From CAZMCC01 sp964564695 (lineage in GTDB: Bacteria; Planctomycetota; Phycisphaerae; Phycisphaerales; UBA1924): DNA of 16,236 bases. The translations under genes and the position numbers were made by a program. This document shows positions 7,458 through 13,218 of this stretch, piece by piece (position 1 is the stretch's first letter; each line of letters begins with the position of its first letter). The notes beneath the pieces were generated by a model. It ran no database searches, was not told the DNA's origin, and was given only the letters and a program-made list of their open reading frames with translations. The stretch is from positions 1 through 16,236 of the forward strand of contig CAZMCC010000090.1 of the NCBI GenBank assembly GCA_964564695.1. The letters are read 5' to 3'.

Positions 7458-8050
7458 CGTGTGATCTCCTGGTGCTTCGCGGGGGTGCTCGTGTCGCGCG
7501 GGGGCGGGGGGGGCGGGGGGACGAGAGCTCGGCGCAGCTCCGCGTACGCACGAGAGAGCCGCTTGGTGATGGTCCCGACGGGGACGCCGAGGCGCTCGGC
7601 CGCCTGCGCGCACGACAACCCGGCGAAGAACCTCAGCACCACGATCTCTCGCAGGGCTTCGGGCAACTCGTCAACCGCTTTGAGCAACCGCTCGTCGTGG
7701 GCCTTGCCGTTCGCCCCCCCAGCGGACGGGTGCCCGTTGAGAACTTGCAGGGGGGCTTCGGGGGGGGCGTGGTGAGCCTTCCCGTTGTCGCGGGCCCGCT
7801 CCAGGAGCACGACCCGAGCGATCCCCTTTACCCACGATCCGAACGACTCGGCCTCTTGGAGGCCGTTCAGTCCCAGCCACGCCCGGGTGAAGGCCTCGGT
7901 GGCGACTTCATCCACCGCTCCCGCCCCCCCACCAAGTCCTGCCTGCGACGCCACGAACGCCCGCACGTCGCGCTGATGCCGCTGCACCAGGGTCGCGAAC
8001 GCCTCGGGGTTTCCCGTCCTGCTCAGGGCGATCAGCCTGGCGTCGTCCAC
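7454..8050 (-). CDS. ECF-type RNA polymerase sigma factor
   Basis: Directs RNA polymerase to a specific promoter set. The product has 198 residues from the GTG at 8048-8050. Region 2 spans about residues 14-80 (GNPEAFATLVQRHQRDVRAFV, then FTRAWLGLNGLQEAESFGSWVKGIAR). Region 4 is ELPEALREIVVLRFFAGLSCAQAAERLGVPVGTITKRLSRAYAELRRAL, with a clear helix-turn-helix. The linker contains glycine inserts (SAGGANG, LGGGAG) and the C-terminus has a seven-proline run, all encoded by homopolymer G or C tracts. The GTG is preceded by CGGAG at 7 nt. An open frame upstream through a TTG at 8155 would add residues from a repeat region and is less likely. Its stop overlaps the anti-sigma ATG. Confidence 0.9.
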   Translation of the reverse strand: MDDARLIALSRTGNPEAFATLVQRHQRDVRAFVASQAGLGGGAGAVDEVATEAFTRAWLGLNGLQEAESFGSWVKGIARVVLLERARDNGKAHHAPPEAPLQVLNGHPSAGGANGKAHDERLLKAVDELPEALREIVVLRFFAGLSCAQAAERLGVPVGTITKRLSRAYAELRRALVPPPPPPPRDTSTPAKHQEITR

Positions 8051-8057
8051 GGGGGGG

Positions 8058-8062
8058 CTCCG
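8058..8062 (-). promoter_or_regulatory. Shine-Dalgarno site of the sigma gene
   Basis: CGGAG on the minus strand stands 7 nt before the GTG start, separated from it only by a run of seven C. It decides for the GTG at 8050 over the upstream TTG. A change in run length would alter the spacing between ribosome site and start codon. Confidence 0.55.
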
Positions 8063-8138
8063 GGCCGCGCGGATCGTTCCGGCGGCATCCGTAGTGTCGC
8101 ACGCGGGGGGGTTTGCGGCCGGGTGGAAGGAAATTTGC

Positions 8139-8219
8139 AAAGGGCAAATGAGCAAATGGCAAATCGGAGGGCCGGATTTGCCCCTATTTGCCCTTTGCCA
8201 CTTTGTTTATTTGCCCTTT
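8139..8219. repeat. AT-richer nested inverted repeat of GGGCAAAT words
   Basis: AAAGGGCAAAT stands forward at 8139-8149 and inverted at 8186-8196 and 8209-8219. The shorter GGCAAATC/GATTTGCC pair stands at 8158-8165 and 8175-8182, flanking the GC-rich centre GGAGGGCCG. The arms are thus built from an iterated 7-11 nt word. It is noticeably AT-richer than the surrounding genes. It lies between the atpG stop and the sigma factor gene, both on the minus strand. Confidence 0.7.
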
Positions 8220-8235
8220 GGCGGCCCGAGCCGCC
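8220..8235 (-). terminator. GC hairpin directly after atpG
   Basis: On the minus strand GGCGGC-TCGG-GCCGCC forms a 6-bp stem with a tetraloop, starting at the base after the atpG stop codon. It runs into an A-rich, not T-rich, stretch. It probably works with the repeat beyond it as the 3' end of the atpG message. Confidence 0.5.
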
Positions 8236-9111
8236 TCAGCTCAGGGCCGCCGCGCCCGAGATGATCTCGGTGAGCTCGGTCGTGATCTGGGCCTGGCGGG
8301 CCCGGTTGTACACCGTGGTGAGCCGCTTGCTCATCTTGCCGGCGGCGTCGGTCGCGGACTTCATGGCGACCATGCGGGCGATGTGCTCGCTGACGATCGC
8401 GTCGTTGAAGGCCTGGAAGAGGATGGCCTTGACGGTCGCGGGGAGCAGGTCGTTGAGCAGCTCGTCCTGGGGCGGGCTGAACTCGTAGTCGACGCCGCGG
8501 ACGGCCTTCGCGCCCTCGATGGTCGGGGGCTTGAGAGGGAGCAGCTGCATGACCTCCGGGCGCTGGCGCCCGGCGGAGAGGTACTTCATGTAGATGACGC
8601 GGACGGCCGCGAATTCGCCCTTGAGGAAGCGATCCATGAAGGCGGCCGCGATGGCCTCGATCTGGGCGAAGGTGGGCTTGTCGCCGATGACGTAGGTCTG
8701 GGCGATGTCGATTTTGTTGAACTTGACGAAGTTCACGCCCTTCTTGCCGACGACCTCGACGAACCCTTCCTTCGCCCCGGGCGTGCCGCGGACGTGCTGC
8801 ATCGCGGTGCGGAGGATGGCGCTGTTGTACGGCCCGCACAGGCCGCGGTCGGAGGTGATGACGAGCGTGAGTTCCTTGCCCGACTGCTTGCCGCGGTCGG
8901 TTCCGGCGATGAGCGGGTGGGTCAGGTTGGACCCGGTGGCGGCGAGCTCGCGGACGAGATCGAAGGTGCCCTCGGTGTAGGGCTTGGTCGCCACGGCCCG
9001 CTGCTGGCTGGCGGCGAACTTCGCCGCCGCGATCAGCTGCATGGTCTTGGTGATGCGGCGGATGTTGCCGACCGCCTTGATGCGCTTCTTGATCTCGCGT
9101 GTCTTGGCCAT
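8236..9111 (-). CDS. atpG: ATP synthase F1 subunit gamma
   Basis: The rotating central shaft of F1Fo ATP synthase, on the cytoplasmic face of the membrane. The 291 residues match the family length. The N-terminal helix is MAKTREIKKRIKAVGNIRRITKTMQLIAAAKF, the Rossmann-like core begins LVITSDRGLCGPYNSAILR near residue 82, and the C-terminal helix of the coiled coil is NRARQAQITTELTEIISGAAAL. No key segment is missing. The other ATP synthase genes are not neighbours: the gene upstream encodes an exported protease-like protein and the one downstream a sigma factor. There is no Shine-Dalgarno sequence, but TACACT ends 9 nt before the ATG, so it probably has its own promoter. Confidence 0.97.
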   Translation of the reverse strand: MAKTREIKKRIKAVGNIRRITKTMQLIAAAKFAASQQRAVATKPYTEGTFDLVRELAATGSNLTHPLIAGTDRGKQSGKELTLVITSDRGLCGPYNSAILRTAMQHVRGTPGAKEGFVEVVGKKGVNFVKFNKIDIAQTYVIGDKPTFAQIEAIAAAFMDRFLKGEFAAVRVIYMKYLSAGRQRPEVMQLLPLKPPTIEGAKAVRGVDYEFSPPQDELLNDLLPATVKAILFQAFNDAIVSEHIARMVAMKSATDAAGKMSKRLTTVYNRARQAQITTELTEIISGAAALS

Positions 9112-9120
9112 GAGGGCCAG

Positions 9121-9126
9121 AGTGTA
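9121..9126 (-). promoter_or_regulatory. TACACT -10 box of atpG
   Basis: TACACT matches four of six bases of TATAAT and ends 9 nt before the atpG ATG. TTGAGG lies 19 nt further upstream and could be a -35 box with a slightly long spacer. Initiation about 7 nt after the box would leave almost no leader. Confidence 0.5.
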
Positions 9127-9200
9127 GCCGCCATGCGCCCGTTCGCCTCAAGTTCGGCGTGTGATCGGGGTGGTTCTTGAGCCGGAATCAACGCCCCGGA

Positions 9201-10400
9201 TCAGCGTTCGGTCTCGGCCGCCCGGGCTGCCCGCTCGCCCGCCTTTGCGAGGTCGCGCTGGGCGTCCTTGAACGTGCTCACCCATGCCCGGACGGAGCTC
9301 TCGGGGGTCACCCCCACCACGCTCGTGCCCGGGGGCGGCTCGACGAGCAGCTCGGGGAACTCCTTGGCGATCGACTCGGCCCGTGCAAGCGCGTCGGCCG
9401 ACTTCTGGAGCGTGATCAGGGCCGCCTGGCCGTTCTTGCGACGCTTGGCCTGATTCGCGGGGTCGTCGCCGCGGGGCGAGGCCGACACGCGGTCAAGCGC
9501 CTGCGACGTGAGCGTCCGAGCCGTCGTGAGCGCGCCGATAAGCTCGGTCCGGCGCCGCCCGAGGTCCTCGAACACCAGCCGCTGAGTCAGGTTCCTGGCC
9601 CGCACCGTCTCGGCCCGCATCACCTGGCCCGGGTCGGCGGCGGTGCCGCTGACCATCCGCAGTCGCACGGCGACATCGGGGATGAACCGTCCGCGTGCTC
9701 CGGTCGAATTGACGGTCACGAGGTTAACGGCGCCGCCGGCGCCGTCCGCGGGCGCGGTGGTGTCGTGCAGGGTGAGGATGCGCTCGGGCCCCTCCCAGGT
9801 CGCGTGCAGGGGCGTTGCCGGGTGCAGCAACGCGCCCGCGAGATCCGTCGGCAGGTTCCGACGCGCGACGATGTCCACCGCGTCGCTCGGCTCGGGAACG
9901 ACCGCGGCCCCGGCCGCGCTTGCGATCAGGATCTCGTCGCCCGCGAAAGTCTCGATCGTGGCGCGTGGAGCCATCCAGCACGTCCGCGCGGCGATGGCCA
10001 CGAGCGCCTGGCCGCCGCCAACCGGCCCCCCGAGCGCCCCCGCTCCACCGGGGCCCAGCAGCGCCGCCACCGGCACGGGGCTCGCCATCACCACGTCGGC
10101 AAGCCCGCGGGCCACATCCTCGCGCCAGCGCCGCCCTTCGATGGACAGGACCACGAGCTCAGCCTTGGCCGCCGCGGCCGCCTCGAGCTCTTCGCGAAGT
10201 CGCGCGACCAGGCGTCCGCAGGCAAGATCCCCGGTGAGCTTGATGACCACGACGGGGACAACGCGAGTTCCGGCGGGGTCGGGGCTCGAGGGTGAAGGTG
10301 GCGCCGGCGGCGCGGTCACCGGCTCGGATTGCGCAATCGCACCACCCGCTCCGCGCACGGCGAAGGCGGCCACCAGCGTGATGAGAAGGACCGACCGCAT
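9201..10400 (-). CDS. exported ClpP/NfeD-like protein, probably without protease activity
   Basis: A 399-residue protein with a signal peptide (MRSVLLITLVAAFAVRGAGGAIAQ). Residues ~47-145 follow the plan of the ClpP-like serine protease domain in NfeD1b/SppA proteins: VVPVVVIKLTGDL, a helix, KAELVVLSIEGRRW, a helix, SPVPVAALLGP, then ALVAIAARTCWMAPRATIE. Where relatives have the nucleophile (an AASAG-type segment), this protein reads GGAGALGGPVGGGQ, with no serine. The rest lacks a recognised domain and includes probable helical stretches (RAETVRARNLTQRLVFEDLGRR) before a charged tail. The fold assignment is from the strand pattern, not a search. It follows the M16-like gene by 7 nt, so they form an operon. 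Confidence 0.55.
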   Translation of the reverse strand: MRSVLLITLVAAFAVRGAGGAIAQSEPVTAPPAPPSPSSPDPAGTRVVPVVVIKLTGDLACGRLVARLREELEAAAAAKAELVVLSIEGRRWREDVARGLADVVMASPVPVAALLGPGGAGALGGPVGGGQALVAIAARTCWMAPRATIETFAGDEILIASAAGAAVVPEPSDAVDIVARRNLPTDLAGALLHPATPLHATWEGPERILTLHDTTAPADGAGGAVNLVTVNSTGARGRFIPDVAVRLRMVSGTAADPGQVMRAETVRARNLTQRLVFEDLGRRRTELIGALTTARTLTSQALDRVSASPRGDDPANQAKRRKNGQAALITLQKSADALARAESIAKEFPELLVEPPPGTSVVGVTPESSVRAWVSTFKDAQRDLAKAGERAARAAETER

Positions 10401-10407
10401 GACGGCA

Positions 10408-11928
10408 CTATGGTTGACCGGGTTTCTTCGCGGGTCGAACGCGGATCGTCACCGGGGGGTTCTCGTCCAGGGCCCCGGCCATCATCTTGGCGACCTCGTC
10501 GGGCGTGACTTCGCGGATGTCGGCCTCGACGCTGGCGAGCTCGTCGGGGGAGTACCCGCGGCCGCCGCTCCCGGCGAGCACGCCGGCCCAGTAACCGACG
10601 TCCCCAAGCAGTTGGCGTGCGACGTCGATGTATGCCGTGCGAGCCCGTTCGAACTCTTCTTCCGGCGCCGGGGCTCGCGCCAGGCGCCGGAGGCTCTCTT
10701 CAACGCCCGCGGCGACGGTCGCGCCCTGACCCTCGGGGCACGCGACGAAGACGGTGATGAGGGCCGTGCCCGGGCGCCCGCCCCGCGGGGTGAACACCAC
10801 GTTCGGCTTGAGGTCCGGCCCGACCGGGCGGGCATCGGCCGCACCGATTCGCACATTGCCGGCGCCCTGCCCCTCGACCGGGGGCGTCAGGCGTTGGCGG
10901 AGCACAGTGGCGGCGAGCGAGATTGCCCGCTGGTCCGCGAGCGTTTCGCCTCGGCGCACGAGCACCGCAACCGCGACCAGCTCGCGCCCTTCTCCCAGCC
11001 CGGCGTCGTCTGCCCGGAGCGTGATCGATCGCTCGGCCGCCGGCAGGCCCTTCGCGTGCTCGACCGGAGCGGGGACCGGCGCGGGACGCTGGAGCAATTC
11101 AGCAAGCCCCGCATCCGCACCCGAGAGCACGTCGGGAAGTGAAACTCCACCCACGATCCCCACCTCGACCGAACCGGGTCTGGCGTCCGCGGGCGGCCAG
11201 CGGTGCGCCGGGAGGCCTCCCGCCCCTCCCCCGATCCGCGCCACATCAACCGCTCGCCCCTCGAGCACGGCGTCAATCGCCCGGCGCGCGACGCCTCGAG
11301 CCGACTGCCCGCGTCCGCCCCCCCCTCCACCTCCACCCGCCCCCCCGGCAGCCCCCCCGGCAGCCCCCCCCGCTTCGACCTTGGCCTCGAATTCGACCGG
11401 CTCACCCGCGAGGCGCCCGACGAGCGCGAGCATGTCGGCGGCCCGGTCGTCGCCGCCGCGGATGACCACCATCAGCCCCTGTTCGGACCCCATCACGTCG
11501 AGGTTGAGCCCGGCCGCTCGCGCATCGGCCTTGAGCAGCATCTCGGCGGCGCTTGAGGCGCTCGCCGCGTCCCCGTCGTCGTCGAACCCCGGCGCGAGCG
11601 TCGCGGCCACGACCGTGAACCCCGCTTCCGGCATGCGCTTGTGGTGCACCACCACGGCGTTGGCGAACTTGGCCGTCACCACGTCGGCGCGGCGCCACGA
11701 CACCAGGTCGGTCACGCTCGTGGGCGGGCACCAGCAGGCCGGCTCGTAGACCGCCGGTGCGCAGGCGGCCGGTGTGCAGGCCGACGTGGCGCTGGTGCAG
11801 GTCTCATTGCCCGGGCTCGCCACGGCGCAAACGCACAACGCGGCCCCCACGGCCAGCCCCAGGGCACGCTTCTGAACACCACGAGTTGGCACGATCGACC
11901 ACTTCACCGGTGCTTTGAACCCGTACAT
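10408..11928 (-). CDS. exported M16 peptidase-like protein lacking the zinc site
   Basis: About 506 residues. A hydrophobic stretch (ALGLAVGAALCVCAVA) gives a signal sequence, followed by a cysteine-rich segment (ETCTSATSACTPAACAPAVYEPACWC). The N-half resembles insulinase-family domains (VVHHKRMPEAGFTVVAATLAPGFDD). At the HxxEH position it reads SSAAEML near residue 127, so the zinc ligands are absent. The C-half fits M16_C (EEFERARTAYIDVARQLLGD, then VTPDEVAKMMAGALDENPPVTIRVRP). The halves are joined near residues 180-205 by a Gly/Ala linker encoded by tandem G-runs. Start uncertain: the ATG at 11928 is used, but a GTG at 11892 gives a neater signal peptide, and ATG codons at 11955 and 12042 are also in frame. 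Such proteins may be non-catalytic partners, as in two-subunit M16 enzymes. Confidence 0.55.
   Translation of the reverse strand: MYGFKAPVKWSIVPTRGVQKRALGLAVGAALCVCAVASPGNETCTSATSACTPAACAPAVYEPACWCPPTSVTDLVSWRRADVVTAKFANAVVVHHKRMPEAGFTVVAATLAPGFDDDGDAASASSAAEMLLKADARAAGLNLDVMGSEQGLMVVIRGGDDRAADMLALVGRLAGEPVEFEAKVEAGGAAGGAAGGAGGGGGGGGRGQSARGVARRAIDAVLEGRAVDVARIGGGAGGLPAHRWPPADARPGSVEVGIVGGVSLPDVLSGADAGLAELLQRPAPVPAPVEHAKGLPAAERSITLRADDAGLGEGRELVAVAVLVRRGETLADQRAISLAATVLRQRLTPPVEGQGAGNVRIGAADARPVGPDLKPNVVFTPRGGRPGTALITVFVACPEGQGATVAAGVEESLRRLARAPAPEEEFERARTAYIDVARQLLGDVGYWAGVLAGSGGRGYSPDELASVEADIREVTPDEVAKMMAGALDENPPVTIRVRPAKKPGQP
11318..11371. repeat. tandem 12-bp C7-GGCAG repeat in the M16-like gene
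   Basis: The unit CCCCCCCGGCAG occurs at 11340-11351 and 11352-11363, followed by a partial third copy (C8, 11364-11371). Another C8 run stands at 11318-11325 with TCCACCTCCACCCG between. The unit is a multiple of three, so copy-number change would only lengthen or shorten the Gly/Ala linker, while slippage in one run would shift the frame. Confidence 0.8.
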
Positions 11929-12014
11929 CCCACGCACGGTTGCGTGGCCGGTCATTTTGGGCAGAATCCCGGCTCGTTTCCACCCGCCTTTCAACGGGTC
12001 ATTCAACTGGACGT

Positions 12015-13007
12015 TCAGCCGGCCCAGTGCTCCTCGAGCCACGCCTTGGTGTCCTGGAGAACGGCCCCGTTGTCCTCATCCAGCAGCGCGTCGGCCTCGT
12101 CCACCAGGTATTTCAGCGTCTTGGGACGCACGTCGTCCATGTTCACCGCGCGGTCGAAGAGCCGGTCCATCCGCCGGTACCGCTCGTCGAGAATCTGGCG
12201 GCACTGGAAGTCCGCCACTCCCATGACCCCGCTGATCATGATCTGGATGAGCGGGCGGGCCCACTGCCCCCAGCCCCAGTTCGCGTTCGGCTTGCCGAGG
12301 TACTGGGGGTTGTTCCCGGCCGAGAACGACAGCACCACGATCTCGGACGTCGACGCGACCTTGCCGGCGCGCGGGTCGAGGGCGGTCGCCACCGCGGCGA
12401 GCGAGGGGTTGTTCGCGACCACGCCGCCGTCGATGTACCCCTGGTAGGCGGGGAAGAAGGTCGGGGCGGCGCTCGTGCGCAGCGCGGCGTCGAGGGCGAG
12501 CACGTTGCCGTCGGTGTCGTTGCCGGGGAAGTTGTGGAAGAACTTCGGTTTCCACGAACGGCTCGACACTTCCTTCTTGGCCTTGGAATTCCGCGGCGTC
12601 GACTCCTCGATGCTCTGGGCATCGCCATCGTCGAGGTCGAACGCCGGCACGAGCACGCGGCGCTTGAGGTCGCGGAGTTTCGTCGTCGCACCAAGGTGCT
12701 TGGTGAGCGCCTTCTTCAGGTAGGTGTTCTTGTAGTCGGCGCCGATGGCGTTGCCCAGGTCGAACATGTCGTCCCAGAAGGAGTCGTCGAAGATGTCGGG
12801 GCCTTCGTCGCGATAGAGGCTGACGAGGTCACCGGGCGTTTTCCCGGCCGCGATGCACAACGCGATGATCCCGCCGGTCGAGGTGCCGGCGAAGAGGTCG
12901 GTGTTGTCGATCAGGGCGGGGAATTCGGCGAGGAGCCGGTCGAGCACCCGTGCGGTGAAGAGGCCGCAGATGCCGCCGCCGTCGAACGAGAGGATGCAGA
13001 AAGCCAT
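12015..13007 (-). CDS. patatin-like phospholipase
   Basis: An acyl hydrolase of 330 residues expected to release fatty acids from lipids. The catalytic dyad is intact: S43 in GTSTGG (residues 41-46) and D193 in YIDGGVVANNPS. The oxyanion loop is FDGGGICG at residues 8-15, with cysteine where the family normally has arginine or lysine. The form ILSFDGGGIxGL is shared by plant patatins and by bacterial CapV-type lipases, but no nucleotide cyclase or other defence gene is nearby. There is no signal peptide, so it is probably cytoplasmic. The ATG at 13007 is chosen because the conserved strand starts at once; TAGGCT ends 8 nt upstream and no Shine-Dalgarno sequence is seen. The M16-like gene downstream starts 86 nt beyond the stop. 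Confidence 0.92.
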   Translation of the reverse strand: MAFCILSFDGGGICGLFTARVLDRLLAEFPALIDNTDLFAGTSTGGIIALCIAAGKTPGDLVSLYRDEGPDIFDDSFWDDMFDLGNAIGADYKNTYLKKALTKHLGATTKLRDLKRRVLVPAFDLDDGDAQSIEESTPRNSKAKKEVSSRSWKPKFFHNFPGNDTDGNVLALDAALRTSAAPTFFPAYQGYIDGGVVANNPSLAAVATALDPRAGKVASTSEIVVLSFSAGNNPQYLGKPNANWGWGQWARPLIQIMISGVMGVADFQCRQILDERYRRMDRLFDRAVNMDDVRPKTLKYLVDEADALLDEDNGAVLQDTKAWLEEHWAG

Positions 13008-13015
13008 AGCGAGCC

Positions 13016-13021
13016 AGCCTA
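13016..13021 (-). promoter_or_regulatory. TAGGCT -10-like box of the patatin gene
   Basis: TAGGCT on the minus strand fits TANNNT (three matches to TATAAT) and ends 8 nt before the ATG, which lacks a Shine-Dalgarno sequence. No -35 box is apparent. Same placement as in glnS, gltX and atpG. Confidence 0.4.
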
Positions 13022-13206
13022 CCGCGCCCCCTCGTGGGGGTCGCGGGGGCAGAGGCGTTGGGCAACCTGTGGAGAACCCCAAAGGTGTGTTGGCTCAAGG
13101 CTGTGTTTGGCGATCGTCCGCGCTTTGGGCTGCGGGCCGCTAGGCTCCTCCCGATGACCGCCGGACTCCACCACCGCCCCCCCCACACCCGCACCGGCAC
13201 CCCCAC
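13022..13206. other. divergent intergenic region between patatin and symporter genes
   Basis: This holds a small C5/G5 hairpin-like stretch (CCCCCTCGTGGGGG near 13026-13040), a C8 tract at 13177-13184 (TGTGGGGGGGG on the minus strand) and no gene I can support. A symporter promoter must lie here but I cannot point to a convincing one. Confidence 0.4.
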
Positions 13207-13210
13207 GGAG
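13207..13210 (+). promoter_or_regulatory. Shine-Dalgarno site of the symporter gene
   Basis: GGAG stands 8 nt before the GTG at 13219 and supports that start codon. Confidence 0.55.
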
Positions 13211-13218
13211 CACACCGC

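Noticed and set aside
5607..7775. 722-codon plus-strand open frame opposite the anti-sigma gene
   Set aside because: High-GC shadow: Arg/His/Asp-rich composition, no domains, no ribosome site, while the minus strand encodes a zinc finger, a membrane helix and an ATGA-coupled sigma factor.
12015..13007. Patatin as a CBASS (CapV) effector
   Set aside because: The ILSFDGGGI form is similar, but there is no CD-NTase, Cap2/Cap3 or other defence gene in either direction within the window.
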